Assembly (NCBI GenBank): GCA_020002185.1 | Contig: CM034533.1 | Coordinates: 74,586,976-74,650,975, forward strand | Length of the DNA stretch: 64,000 bases | DNA from: Paraescarpia echinospica | Taxonomy: Eukaryota; Annelida; Polychaeta; Sabellida; Siboglinidae | Direction: 5' to 3' | In this document: positions 22,754 to 34,959 of the stretch, piece by piece | Layout: each line of letters begins with the position of its first letter | Position numbering within the stretch: position 1 is the stretch's first letter | Translations under genes and position numbers: made by a program | Notes under the pieces: generated by a model | What the model saw: the letters and a program-made list of their open reading frames with translations, nothing else | The model's database searches: none | What the model was told of the DNA's origin: nothing

Positions 22754-25479
22754 GTGAAACTAAACATTATGGTAGAAGATATTGACCCTCACATAATAGG
22801 TATAACCGAATCGTGGGCCACCACTGATATATCAGATGCCGAATTGGGACTAACAGGATATGTAATGTTTAGGAAAGATAGAATAGGAAGAAAAGGAGGT
22901 GGAGTTATTTTATATATTAAAGAATCTATCCAGGCTTATGAAATAAAATTAGAAAGAGAAGCAGATTGTGAAGAAGCTGTTTGGTGTAACATAGTTACAG
23001 GAAACTTAACGTTAACAGTTGGGTTAGTTTATCGAAGTCCAAACATAAGCATAGAAGAGAATGAAAAAATACAAAACGCTATAAGGGAAGTAAGCAAACG
23101 GAACTGTATTATTATGGGGGACTTTAACCATGGGCATATACAATGGAAATCTCTACAGAGTATGGGGAGGGAGGACCACAAGTTTTTAGTTTTAGTACAA
23201 GATAGTTTCCTTTCTCAACATGTGCTAGAACCAACCAGGGGAGAGAATGTGTTAGACTTAGTTTGTCCTCACAGAAAGAATTAGTTGACAATGTCAAGAT
23301 ATGTGAGCCACTGGGGAGTAGTGATCACAACCAGATACATTTTACCATCAAAGTAAAATCAGAAAGGAATAGTAAAAAGCAGTATAGGAGAAATTTCCAC
23401 AAAGGAAGGTATAAGGACATGAGGAAATATTTAGCAAAGATAGACTGGAATAACACACTGAAGAATAAGACAGCAACCGAATGCTGGAATATCTTAAATA
23501 GTGAAATTAAGTGCATAGTCGATAAATTTGTACCTTTCAAAAAACAAGGGAAACGGTCTAAAAAGAAACACTTATCGAAAGAAGCCATTAGAAAAATTAA
23601 GTATAAACAAATGATGTGGAAGTCATATAGATGTACTGGAAATGATGAAGACTACAACATTTATAAAGAAGCACTTAATCAAGCTACAGCTGAAATTAGA
23701 AATTCAAAGAGAAGCTATGAAAAAAAATTAGCTAGTAATATAAAACATGACAGTAAGAGTTTTTATGCGTATATTCGAAGCAAACAGAAAGTTCAGGATA
23801 AGGTCGGTCCTCTAGAAGATAGTGCTGGAAATACAATATCAGAGGGATTCTTAATGGCAGAAGACCTGAATGAGTATTTTAGTTCAGTGTTTACCAGGGA
23901 AGATATTAGTTCACTGCCAGTACCAGAGGCTAAGTTCAAGGTGGCAGATTCAGACTTTTTAGGACAGTTAGTTGTAACCTCGGAAATGGTAGCTAAGAAA
24001 ATAAGGGCTATGAAGGATAATAAATCACCTGGAGTGGACGGGATTCCGCCCAAACTACTATTGGAAATTGTAGAACAAATTAGCGTACCGCTTGCAACAG
24101 TTTTCAATTTGTCATTAGAAGAGGGAGTGGTTCCTTTAGAATGGAAAGAGCAAACATTATACCGTTATTTAAAAAAGGTTCGAGAAACAAGTCAGAGAAC
24201 TATAGACCAGTGAGTTTAACATCAGTGATTTGCAAATTATTAGAAAGACTAATTAAAGATCACATGGTGGATTTTCTTGTTAAACATAACTTGATAAACC
24301 CATCTCAACATGGGTTTTTAAAAGCGAGGTCATGCTTAACAAATATGTTATGTTTTTGGAAGACATCACTAGGTGGGTAGATGAGGGATCACCAGTAGAT
24401 ATCATCTATTTAGATTTTCAAAAAGCTTTCGACAAAGTACCACATCAAAGATTACTCCTTAAGCTAAAGGCCCATGGCATAGGAAATGGTATAATAAACT
24501 GGATAGAAAATGGCTGAATGACAGAAGACAACGTGTAGTAGTTGATGGGGAGGCTTCAAACTGGAAATCGGTATTGAGTGGGGTACCACAGGGATCAGTA
24601 CTAGGACCTATATTATTCTTAATATATATCAACGATTTGGACGATGATATAACAAGCAAGGTGTTAAAATTTGCGGATGATACAAAAGTGTTTAGAAGGA
24701 TTAAAAGTGATGGAGACAGACAGCATTTACAAGATGATCTTGATAGGTTGATCAAATGGTCTGAAAAGTGGCAAATGCTGTTCAATTTTGGGAAATGTAA
24801 ATGCCTCCACACAGGTCATGGGAATGAAGAGGTAAAATATAAAATGGGGGGTACTGTTCTAAGTACTACTGTAAAAGAAAAGGACTTGGGGTTAACCATT
24901 AGTGCTGATATGAAGGTTTCAGAGCAGTGCGGAATTGCAGCGTCAAAGGGAAATCAAATCCTTGGATTAATTAGGCGAAATATAGCGTATAAGAAAAAAG
25001 AATTAATAGTACCGCTGTACAAAACAATAGTGAGGCCTCATTTAGAATATTGTATACAAGCATGGAGGCCATATCGCAAGAAGGACATAGATATGCTAGA
25101 AAGAGTACAGAGGAGAGCGACTAAAATGATACCAAATCTGAGGGATCTTAGTTACGAAATACGCCTAAAAGAATGTGGTTTAACAACATTAGAGACCAGG
25201 AGATTGAGAGGAGATCACATAGAAGTGTTTAAAATATTGAATGGTTATGAAAATATTGATAGAAACATTTTTTTCTCAGTTAAGAAAGATAGAAGGACCA
25301 GAGGACATGAAGCTACATTAGTAAAGGAGCAGTGTAGATTAGATATAAGAAAGTTCTCATTCTCACAAAGGACTGTAAATGAATGGAACAGATTATCTCC
25401 TGATTGTGTTGGTGCTAGTAGCGTGAATATGTTTAAAAATAAAATCGACACACACCTAAAAAAGGCGGGATACATGTAG
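22754..25479 (+). pseudogene. LINE copy 4 ORF2: endonuclease plus reverse transcriptase, frameshifted
   Basis: The endonuclease frame resumes after an extra base near 22,757. Single-base losses occur near 23,262 (T run), 24,150 (G pair), 24,343 (T run) and 24,505 (A run). Between them all RT motifs are present: 'DNKSPGVDGIP', 'IIYLDFQKAF', 'SGVPQGSVLGP' and 'FADD'. The final stretch of 301 codons (24,574-25,479) is intact and ends with the 'KKAGYM' C-terminus shared with copies 1 and 3. Four of the five breaks lie in homopolymers. Confidence 0.85.
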
Positions 25480-25580
25480 ATAAAAAGTATTGGACTCTCG
25501 ATAAGCCAAAAGGCTTCCTTGTCCACCTGCCATCCAGAGTAATTTTCTGGATGGCAATCTTGTTAAATCTTGTTAAATCT

Positions 25581-25733
25581 TGTTACAAGTGGCGCTGATT
25601 CACGGCGTACCGGTTGTTACAAGTTGCGCTGATTCACGGTGAACCGGCTGTTACAAGTGGCGCTGATTCACGGCGTACCGGCTGTTACAAATTGCGTTGA
25701 TTCACGGCGTACCGGTTGTTACAAGTTGCTTAA
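25581..25733. repeat. 34-bp tandem repeat, continuation after LINE copy 4
   Basis: About four and a half units with 'GGCGCTGATTCACGGCG' text, showing that copy 4 sits inside the array. Confidence 0.9.
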
Positions 25734-26200
25734 ATTGAGACTTTTTAATTTGTCAGCTTTCTCTTTCCAACCAATCACTAAACATGAACAACATAATTAA
25801 ATAATTAGTTCATTTTATTAGTCGACCCATCAACTGTGACACAATTCCTTACCGCAGATCTATTGCCATAACTCGTTGATCAGACGTGCATCTCTTGTGC
25901 AACGGCGTTACGATACCCCGACGCCACGCGTCATAAATCATGCTATTTTTAAACCATTGATAAATAGTTTGTAAAGGAAGTCTAGAGCATTCTAAGATGT
26001 TCGTTGTGAACCACTGAATGCGTGTGGGTCTCGGGTGGTATTCAAGTGTTTGCTTATGTTGACTGGGTTCAGGAGGGAGGAAGCCAGGCACCGATGAGTC
26101 AGTTTTCACTTTTTCAACTATAAACGAAAAAATAATATCGTTTTTAAAATAACAATTACTCATTCAGAACTAGGAATAAAATCTAAGATGCATGACTGAA

Positions 26201-26250
<50 letters not shown>

Positions 26251-26914
26251 TGTGTGTGTTTGTGTATGTGTGTGCGTGCATGCGCGTGTGTGCGTGTGTT
26301 TGTGTTGTGTGTGTGCGTGTGTTTGTGTGTGCATGTGTTTGTGTGTGTTTGGGTGGGCGCGTGCGTGCGTCCGTGCGTGCGTGTGTCAATGTCAAATTAC
26401 AAATGCAATTTAGTTGAAGCCGGTGAAGTGGCTAAAGATCCTGACCCACGGAGTCCCTCGAACCACCACTTCGGGTTCCTCGAGCCGGAATAACAATTTT
26501 ACTGTTACAAAACCAAATAATTGAAAACGTTATTTTTTTATAACAACAAACCATTTACATATATATGCTACAATACATTTACCAAGACTTATTCTAAAAT
26601 GTGACATTCAAGTTAAACAACACCTGCACGTCCCCATTCTAAATATTGGTTGTTCAGCCCGCCAAAGCGCCCCGTTCTGACGCCTATAGTAGATTGAAAG
26701 TTTTTTTTATTTCAGCCAGGATGGCCTGTGGGATCTATTGATGTCATGGTGGCTAACTAAACGATGCAGAGGAATTAATCGGTTCTGCGTATATATACGT
26801 CGTTCATAATACATGTGAACGCATTACTCGATCATCTGCCGTGATGCTTACTAAAAAGGGGACTTTCCAATAGGATGTTGCACTTTTAGCGTTGTTTTGT
26901 ATTTCACACATGAC
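25734..26914. other. Non-coding DNA with (TG)n tract
   Basis: No supported gene. A (TG)n-rich microsatellite runs from 26,200 to 26,393; the Cys-Val frames across it are artefacts. The minus-strand frame at 25,849-26,163 has no recognisable domain. Confidence 0.6.
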
Positions 26915-27215
26915 TATGCAGGACACCGCGGCATTTTCCCCACAATACAGCGGATTATTTTGAGGCCTGAAAAGATAGAATTCGGCTGTCGGCGTGACAA
27001 GGTAGCTCACAGTAGGTAACAATGGCGGTTTCGTGCCCGGCTTATATAGTGATTGGCTCGCGCTTGGCAGGTGGTCGCCGTGGCATACACGTTACTCTAC
27101 TTGTTAGAAACAAAACAAACAAAACGTTCTCAAGGGTTGTAGTCGCCCAATACAAGTTGCTACCCAAGAGAAAGGTCGCCCACGAAAGGTTAGCTTCTAC
27201 TGCCTACAATGACTG
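26915..27215. repeat. Dispersed repeat related to the LINE-pair spacer
   Basis: Carries the same ordered phrases as 10,060-10,330 ('AGGACACCGCGGCA', 'GGCAGGT', 'TTGTTAGAAACA', 'GTCGCCCA'), strongly diverged. It is probably an old copy of the element that makes up the spacer. Confidence 0.5.
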
Positions 27216-27480
27216 ACCCTGACTTGGCCCAACAACTTCAACAGTTGGCGCAGTTGTGCGTCACTCTTTGTATATCCACTTAGTTCCAGCTCGATAACTG
27301 CTGTGCATGAAAAGAGTATCAACAACAGCGATTATATATGGGTTTTATGATAACTTTCACGCACGCTACCCACACCAGTTTACCTCGATGTCTTAGTTCA
27401 GCTTCCACTCGCCTGGCTACATCCCAGCACCCGATTGACACCACGTCGCCTTAGAATCAAAAAGGATTTATGTGACAATT

Positions 27481-28700
27481 TGAATGAATGAATGAATGAA
27501 AGTTTATTTGGTTACTCGGTTACAGCGATATTACAAGTGACTCGGGAGATTCTCTAGAAACCCCTGAGAGCTTATTTCGAGAATTACCTATAATTAGGTA
27601 ATGTAATAATTGTACATTTTTGGGGATTTGATGCAAATAAAAAATGACAACAAGGCGTCGCAATCCAATATAAGCTAACACAATCTTACACCATGAAGCA
27701 AAGTGACAATTGAATGGTATAGTGTGCATTGGAAAATACTTGCCAACTGAGTATCTGAGATAAAAAGGAAATATGGAGACATTTAACACGTATGACATTA
27801 CAGAGTATAAATAGGTAGTATACTGCATAGATGCAGTGTTATGCAAATCATAGTGGCTTAGTGCCAGGTATAAGGTAAAGATAGATATTTGTTGTTTTCT
27901 TTTCCATTTTTTTTACATTAAAGCAATAAAGCAAAGTGTTAATAAGAACAGTGTCAGTACATATAATAAATATGTAGGTAAATTAAATTGCATGTGTCAT
28001 TCAACGACGTGTGTATCAACAGTGAACATGTATACATCACGTATGTGTGTACATATTTATGCACACTTACACCCTAGTGAAATAACATAAAATAAAAAGG
28101 CTTATTCACTTATAATACCATTAAAGATTATGGTAGGTTGCGAGTAATTAATAAGATAATACATTTCAAGAGGTCAAAGATATTTAGACAGTAATAGCTC
28201 TTTGAGTTTCTTTTAAAACTGATTTATGGATACAAGTTGCTGCAGCACGAGGTAGGGCATTCCAGAAAATTTGTCCTGAATAATTTATTGTATATTTCCT
28301 AGTGTTTTTTCTTATTTCTTGGATGGAATATGCATTTTGGTTTGTCAGGTTATGGTTATGAATGTGATCTGTTCGTGAAAACATTGAAGATATACTATCT
28401 CTGAGTTGTGTATTTGTTGTTTTATGCTTAAAAATACCTACCTGGTGTTTGTACAAATCATCCAATTTTAATAGTTTTAACTTAGAGAATAGTGGTGAGT
28501 GAGTGTGCAATAGAGTTTGATTATCCGTATAGCTTTCTTTTGTAGTATTTTTAATTTGCTTAATTTTGTGCTATATGAATTTGCTCTTTATTGTAGAGTA
28601 CAATACTGCCTAAATGTGGTTGGATTAGTGAGGAGTAAATTATTTTCATAATGTAGATAGGAAGAAAGTGTTTTAGCGTGTTTAGCAGGGGTTGAACAGA
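27481..28700 (-). mobile_element. Decayed CR1/L2-like LINE 3' end
   Basis: On the minus strand, a C-terminal RT-like protein piece is followed by a 3' UTR that ends in an (ATTC)n tail after AAATAAACTTTC (27,481-27,510). Such short tandem tails are typical of this LINE group. Confidence 0.6.
28184..28510 (-). pseudogene. LINE polyprotein C-terminal fragment
   Basis: A 108-codon frame with the known C-terminal pattern of CR1/Jockey-type LINEs: 'THSPLFSKLKLLKLDDLYK', then 'QVGIFKHK', 'NTRKYTINYSG' and 'IFWNALP'. The catalytic RT core is absent. It is an old 5'-truncated insertion, unrelated in sequence to the four copies at 6.6-25.6 kb. Confidence 0.65.
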
Positions 28701-29666
28701 GTTATTCAGCAGATTCTATATATGCACAGCTTTACAACAGCGGTATCCAGTTGACATTCAGAACACTCTTTCGCACCAGGATTCCCAGAAGTCGCTGGCT
28801 TCATCTTATAATTTGGATGGGGCGGGTGTCTAAACTGTTCTCACGGGTGGTACAGTCGCAACCGGCAAAGTCAATTATTAGTTTGATTCAGCTAACTTCC
28901 ATATAATGCGTAGGATATCTGCCAGGGGTAGTGTACGTAGTCACCATCCCCGGTTTGCGAGGGTGTTTCAGAACGTTAGCGAAGTACATGTTAACGTAGG
29001 ACCTCAGAACAAAACTCGGTTCAGTAGTATGAGATAATGCACCAGGCCTTATTTCTGGATGATTGTCAACGATCTCTGCAAGATAATGCACAATGCTCAG
29101 CAGTAATGATATGACAGTAAATCCGTACCTGATTTGGGCCGGCCGAACAATGACAATTACGATTTTGAAAAAAACGTCAATCATTCCCAACTGATCTGCG
29201 AATGGTTTAAGTTTGGTCTATAACTGTAATCGAGCTATGGCTTATGCATGTGGCGTTCATCATGGGCGCCAAACCTGCGGGGATTACTCCACGGCTCTTT
29301 GAAAGAAAAATAAAGCCTTTTTTGAAAATTCACGGTAAGTCAAGAGTTCTCACCTACTACAGGGTAAATCACTTGTTAGCAACGTCAACGTAACTTGCAA
29401 TACTAAAACAAACGCGGGCGCAACGAACTAAAATTTACGTCATAAGAAAACGCACGAACAACCGCTCAAAGCTACGTAGGCCTAATCTTCGTTGTACGCG
29501 CGTTCGCGTCCCCCCTGATAGTTATGACAATCTTTGAATTTGTTTTTGCGTAAGGCCTACAAGAACTCCATATTAAAAAAAAAACTTATTATGACATGTC
29601 CTTATGGATGCTTCTATTGGGTACATTTTCTTTTAGCCAAGCCAATCCTGTAAGGAGAGGTTTGCC
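28701..29666. other. Upstream region of the SEA/EGF gene
   Basis: No coding sequence is recognised. A segment around 29,225-29,320 ('AATCGAGCT', 'GCGCCAAAC', 'GGGATTA') has a diverged partner at 52,785-52,870. The promoter of the following gene should lie here but I see no clear TATA box. Confidence 0.45.
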
Positions 29667-29820
29667 ATGAGTCCACCGCCCAGGCTTGGAGTGTACAGAA
29701 ACATGCCAAGACAGCAATCTGACCCGAAGGCCTACCCCAATCGATGCCTCTCTCTTCTGGGCATTGCGATCACTGTTGTGGTCATGGCTATCCTCGGTGG
29801 CGTCTGTGTTTATCTCAACG
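29667..29820 (+). CDS. SEA/EGF membrane protein, exon 1: cytoplasmic tail and transmembrane anchor
   Basis: ATG at 29,667 starts a short basic, proline-containing N-terminus. One hydrophobic segment follows ('LLGIAITVVVMAILGGVCVY', about residues 30-49). Positive charges precede the segment and no signal-peptide cleavage site is apparent, so a type II orientation is likely, with the rest of the protein outside the cell. The exon ends in phase 1 at a good donor (G|GTAAGA). The upstream exon boundary or UTR is not resolved. This is the first of eleven exons whose phases agree. Function is inferred only from architecture: a cell-surface, mucin-like protein. Confidence 0.65.
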
Positions 29821-30452
29821 GTAAGAATATAAAATATCAGCAGCATGTACATCGCACACTGACTTCGATTTTTTCCGTTAGTCAAAAACTCTTATCTTCC
29901 CACTCGATATCCGTTATTCAACCCTTGTTAGGAGTTTGTGTGACCCACTGTTTTAGGAGGCGATAAATCCGGTGTAAAACTGGCCGATTGAATAGCTTGG
30001 TGTAGATCCGCTTACACGTGCTTGCATTGTGCCACCATCGGCTCCGTGCAGCATGGAGCTGCCATACTCGATTCTGTTGCATGACCATGAGCTTCATTTG
30101 GACGGTTGCTCTGTATCGAACACAAGAACAACACTCTCAAATCACAAATGTGTCTGTCAACTCACAATTATGGGCAGAGTCTGAGTGACTTCGAGCAATT
30201 TCACTTGGAAAAGCAATGCCTGAAAAACTACAGCTGATCGATTGCCGATTGTCATAAATGGAGTTATCATACTCTTATTTTTGTTCTGCCTTTTACTACT
30301 AATAATAATAAAGTCACATTTTTGACTTATACAAAGCAAACTTATCGACCTACAACCTAGAGCAAGATCCAGTTGAATACAACCTATCGACCTACCTCCT
30401 AGTGCAAGATGCCATAGAATGCAACCTAGTAAACCATGTATTCACGTTTCAG

Positions 30453-30485
30453 CTAAAAAGTCTGACCCACAGCCAGAACCGTCAG
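30453..30485 (+). CDS. SEA/EGF membrane protein, exon 2 (short linker)
   Basis: An 11-codon phase 1-1 exon between a CAG-type acceptor (TTTCAG|CT) and a consensus donor (TCAG|GTAAGT). It encodes a polar, proline-rich linker just outside the membrane. Its small size makes the call dependent on the splice sites and phase match. Confidence 0.5.
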
Positions 30486-30657
30486 GTAAGTCTGTTACTC
30501 TCTATCAAGGGTCATCCAGAAAGTACGTAACGCTGTTTGTAGACATTTATAAGACCCTCCATCCCCTTGTCAGGGTTTGTAACTGTCGGGATACACTGGC
30601 ACTTTACTCCCGACCAGACCAGACCAGACCAAACCAGACCACGCCAGACTCCCTTAG

Positions 30658-30729
30658 CCTGCAGTGTATCCACTACACCGACCGACACAGACTTCGCTAC
30701 ACTAGAAGCCGTCGTGACGTCATCATCAC
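30658..30729 (+). CDS. SEA/EGF membrane protein, exon 3 (Ser/Thr stalk)
   Basis: 24 codons, phase 1-1, acceptor CCCTTAG|CC and donor CAC|GTAAAG. The peptide is rich in Thr and Ser ('SVSTTPTDTDFATLEAVVTS'), as in an O-glycosylated stalk. It leads in phase into the first SEA exon at 32,357. Alternative donors exist further downstream. Confidence 0.45.
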
Positions 30730-32356
30730 GTAAAGTTGAAAACGTCACTACGTCGATTGTAGTAGGAGCTGGTGTAGGTGTCGGTCTGACGTATTCGAAA
30801 GTTCCAGTGTATTCCTACCTTAAGATTACGTTCGTTTGATGTATAAAGACGTTCGTGATGCAAACATATGTGATAGCATTGATTAATTGATTACGTGTAT
30901 ATTATAAACCAGAAAAAGTAATACTGATGAAAAAAGCAACGATACGTATAATAATTGTTGGTTTTTCAAAGCAAGGCAAGTTTAAATAAAGTTTTATCGA
31001 AACTAGACATGATTGAACTGTACACAATTTTACAATTTACAATTTAACAAAGCTATATGAAACATGATGCAACTAGGCAAGATTCAACAAGACAGTAATT
31101 TACAAGATTAATTTTAATTCCACAGCAGAGTTCTAACATGAGGGTTATTAAGATTGTTAAATAAACTTGTTATACTGTTGTTGCTTTCTGCAATGCAATT
31201 GCACTGGAGTAAATTGCACTTGCCCTAGCACAAGATACAGTGTGCCTGGTCAACTGTCTGGAACTGGAAGAAATAGGTTAAACCACAAGATTACACCCGT
31301 TCTCACGCTGATTTTTCACGGCCGCTGGACTACGATTATTACCATGCAATTACCAGCTGTCAATCAAACACCTTTGAAATCAACACAGCTGGTACTACTG
31401 CACTAAACCAGCTCTAGTCTTTTCAATGAATTTATAACATCGACGTTATACATGATTCTACATAAAATGACATAAAAATAAAACTTCTCAAAATATTTTA
31501 AGAATTCTAGCTTTTCCGTATAGCATAAATGCATGACTACCTTTCGGTCACTGGATACATGGACATTCAGCCACCCGGTTATTTTCTGGTAGCATGGTGA
31601 AATCTGTTTATTTTTGCTTACCATTTTGACAACATTCACATATAGTAACAGTCCAACGATAATATAAAATGTTATGTAGTTAATATCAATACATTACCAT
31701 CAAGTCTTTTACCAATAACATTATACCTTATTCATTCTTTAATGATAATTAATAGCAAAGTTAAGACTTTCTTTATGGAACCCACTTAATTGTTTCCTTA
31801 TTGTGTGCGCTACGGAAGTATGTCACACGCAGGGCTAAAATGGTCGTGGCTCAAAGTGCAGGTGCGGCTTTACATAAGGTGTTTGCTATAACACACTGCG
31901 CGGAGGAAAGTCAGGGTTTAGGTCAAAAGTCGGGGTGCGGCTTCAAATTCATAATTTACGGTACATAAAGAAATATTTGCACCGAGAGTTGCTATAGCAG
32001 ACAGGGTAATGCTGCTTAAATACATAGGTTACAACATAATATTCCTTGAATTATTAACATTTGTTTATATATTGTATTTCATGTATGTGTGTAGTACAAT
32101 ACATATGTTGAAAGTTGACTGCTTGCCAAATTGCATTTAACAAGCCATAGCATTTTTTAAACGAATTGTTTCCGCTCGCGAAAAAATCATGCTCCAGTAG
32201 GTGTTTCTAAGAATCCATGTGGATTCGTGACAGCAAATGCCGTGCACGATAAAAGAATCCCAAATAAAGTTAATTTCACAAACACGGCGACAAACAGAAT
32301 ATCTTACGACGCGTCTCCATTTGATGCCTTTGTTTATTAGTTCTGTTGACTTCCAG
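30730..32356. other. Intron between stalk and SEA exons
   Basis: No exon is securely identified. A short protein-like frame from an AATAG acceptor-like site near 31,276 to a stop near 31,413 was considered but has no domain support. Confidence 0.4.
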
Positions 32357-32466
32357 AGACGCTCATTGGAAGACTGGTCCTAAATGGAAAGGATTACAAC
32401 CCAACAACATACGGAAACCCAAACTCGACGGAATACAAAGACATGAGGAAGGAATTCTGCAACAAA
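32357..32466 (+). CDS. SEA domain module 1, exon a
   Basis: 110 bases: phase 1 start (CTTCCAG|AG) and phase 0 end (AACAAA|GTTAGT). The peptide begins 'TLIGRLVLNGKDYNP' and includes 'GNPNSTEYKDM', the first strand and helix of a SEA domain (pattern: G-x-L-x-L-x-G-x-x-Y ... P-x-S-x-E-Y). SEA domains are extracellular, often next to O-glycosylated regions, and many undergo autoproteolysis. A close paralogue is at 45,435-45,544 and again at 50,460-50,569. A 16-bp minisatellite starts about 45 bases into the following intron. Confidence 0.8.
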
Positions 32467-32510
32467 GTTAGTGTTTATTCCCAGTACTATCAAAATATGC
32501 ATCCTCCATA

Positions 32511-32880
32511 CAGTGCTACATACAGACAGTGCTACACACAGACAGTGCTACATACAGACAGTGCTACATATAGACAGTGCTACATACAGACAGTGCTACA
32601 TACAGACAGTACTACATACAGACAGTGCTACATATAGACAGTGCTACATACAGACAGTGCTACATACACACAGTAATACATACAGACAGTGCTACACACA
32701 TACAGTTCTACATACAGACAGTGCTACACACATACAGTGCTACATACAGACAGTGCTACATACAGACATTGCTACATACAGACAGTGCTACACACAGACA
32801 GTTCTACATACAGACAGTGCTACACACAGACAGTGCTACATACGGACAGTTCTACATACAGACAGCGCAACACACACATA
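32511..32880. repeat. 16-bp minisatellite in SEA intron, about 23 units
   Basis: Unit ACAGACAGTGCTACAT with variants. The same family fills the homologous intron of the second SEA module (45,590-47,220 and 50,615-52,632). The unit has no stop codon in any forward frame, so long Gln/Thr/Cys-rich frames appear; I treat them as artefacts. Confidence 0.95.
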
Positions 32881-33050
32881 GATGCAGTTAACGTTTCCCG
32901 AAGTATTACACTTGATTTATGCGATTGTACCAAATTACATAAGCCCCAGGCCAGTTTTGGACAGTTTACATTTTTGTCGTCTAGTATTTTTCTCTCAGAT
33001 ATTGACATTCATATTTTAGAAATTAACTATTAAGTCATTCTTTTTTGTAG

Positions 33051-33118
33051 ATAATGAAGACGTTTTCAATGACTGGACTCAGAAAATACGTGAAGAAGTG
33101 CAACGTGACAGGGTTTAG
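33051..33118 (+). CDS. SEA domain module 1, exon b
   Basis: 68 bases, phase 0 to phase 2, acceptor TTTTTTGTAG|AT and donor TTTAG|GTAATA. It encodes 'IMKTFSMTGLRKYVKKCNVT', the middle of a SEA domain that leads into the conserved 'GSxxVxF' strand of the next exon. Its paralogue at 53,378-53,445 has lost the donor GT. Confidence 0.75.
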
Positions 33119-33182
33119 GTAATATTTTTACGCCAAGTCTACTTTGTAGACAATAATCCCTTTTACATTGGAACAGATTCGT

Positions 33183-33990
33183 GATAATTTGATCTCCCCT
33201 TGGATACAATCCCTGGTTAGCTGCTATTGTTTCAAGATGGTCTCTTCTGTTACCCAGAATCAGCCAAGGATGATAGTTTGATCTCCCCTTGGATGCAATC
33301 CCTGGTTAGCTGCTATTATTTCAAGATGGTCTGTTCTGTTTCCCAGAATCAGCCAAGGATGATAATTTGATCTCCCCTTGGATACAATCCAAGGTTAAAT
33401 GCTATTATTTCAAGATGGTCTGATCTGTTTCCCAGAATCAGCCAAGGATGATAATTTGATCTCTCCATGGATACAATCTCTGGTTAACTGCTATTATTTC
33501 AAGATGATCTGATCTGTTTCCCAGAATCAGCCAAGGATGATAATTTGATCTCCCCTTGGATACAATCCAAGGTTAAATGCTATTATTTCAAGATGGTCTG
33601 ATATGTTTCCCAGAATCAGCCAAGGATGATAATTTGATCTCCCCTTGGATACAATCCCTGGTTAAATGCTATTATTTAAAGATGATCTGATCTGTTTCCC
33701 AGAATCAGCCAAGGATGATAATTTGATCTCCCCTTGGATACAATCCCTGGTTAGCTGCTATTATTTAAAGATGGTCTGTTCTGTTTCCTAGAATCAGCCA
33801 AGGATGATAATTTGATCTCCCTCTGGATACAATCCCTGGTTAGCTGCTATTATTTCAAGATGGTCTATTATGTTTCCTAGAATCAGCCAAGGATGATAAT
33901 TTTATCTCCCCATGGATACAATCTCTGGTTAACTGCTATTAGTTCAAGATGATCTGTTCTGTTACCCAGAATCAGCCAAGGATGATAATT
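33183..33990. repeat. 89-bp minisatellite, about 9 units
   Basis: The period is 89 bases, with phrases 'GATAATTTGATCTCCCC' and 'CCCAGAATCAGCCAAGG' in each unit. A related shorter-period array lies at 53,516-53,955 in the homologous intron of module 2. Confidence 0.93.
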
Positions 33991-34959
33991 ATTAGCAGGA
34001 AGTGTACGGAGTCAGTCGTATCCATATAAAACAATTTGCGGTAAGGAGTGTGTGAATCAACTTCAAAGTTATTTGCGATTACGGACACCTGCCAATAAGT
34101 GCCAATAACGTTAGTTTACAACTTGAATGTATCACGAACGAAGTGAAGAAGAGACAGTCTCAGTTTACGATAACTGTCTCATGTTCGTGCATGCAACATA
34201 GGACAATCTGGATAGAGTAGCATTCTCCAGGCTGTGAATGGAAGCACGATTGATATGGGACTTTTTACTAGGAACATGAAGTTATTCTTAGGCTAAAGCG
34301 AATTTGAAGTACAGCGGAACCTCACTATTAAGGTCACCCTTGGTTGAACTTCTCTATTACGATCACCCTCAGAATGGCGAGGTGACCGTACTAGTGGGAC
34401 TAATTTACTATACCGTTATAGAACTATTTTGGGAAAGTCCCAGGGTGACTTTTATTGTGAGTTGGCTTTACTACCCAGGCGACCAAATGGGGTTCTACTG
34501 TAGTCATTTGGTGCATTTGCATTGTCACGATCGGTTGTTTTTCTATTGAAAAAACAAGACGTGCTGTTTTGGTTTGTTTAACGAAGGACCAACTCGTTTT
34601 GAATTTGTAGTGAGGCGTACTCCAATGACGTCGTTAATGTACCTGTTGTAGGAATGCGAACAGCCTTATTGACAAAAGTAGTATTTGGAGTCGGTGGCTG
34701 ATGTTTTCTGCTGTTAAGGAGCCACTCTCCCGACGGACCACTGTCGTTTATTTTACTTGAAACTATTTAGCTGCTGTAATTGGCTACTGCAGAAATTAAA
34801 AACTAAGTGGAAACAAAGATAAACAAAAGTATGAAGTGGTGACGACTGTTGCAGTTGGTTTGTTGCTCCACAAATTATTATTATATGTAGATTCCCTGTT
34901 ATGTCAGTGTGCAGAAAAAGCACTATATGAAGTAAACTGGTTGTGTTTATTTTCTGCAG
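33991..34959. other. Intron sequence before SEA exon c
   Basis: No supported exon. Text at 34,900-34,960 ('AGTGTGCAGAAAAAGC') recurs at 54,835-54,850 in module 2, marking common descent of the introns. Confidence 0.5.

Larger units (their letters stand above)
21811..25585 (+). mobile_element. CR1-like LINE, copy 4 (complete ends)
   Basis: The only copy with both ends in view, about 3.77 kb. The 5' end follows TTGTTACAAGTG (21,799-21,810); the 3' tail of AATCTTGTTA units runs into TTGTTACAAGTG again (25,580-25,591), and the 34-bp repeat then resumes. This gives a candidate 12-base target duplication, although tail and target share CTTGTTA/TTGTTA, so the exact boundary is ambiguous. ORF1 is 5'-complete and ORF2 has several single-base breaks. 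Confidence 0.9.

Noticed and set aside
31145..31415. Possible extra exon with a protein-like frame
   Set aside because: Weak acceptor, ends in a stop, no domain, and not needed for the phase-consistent gene model.
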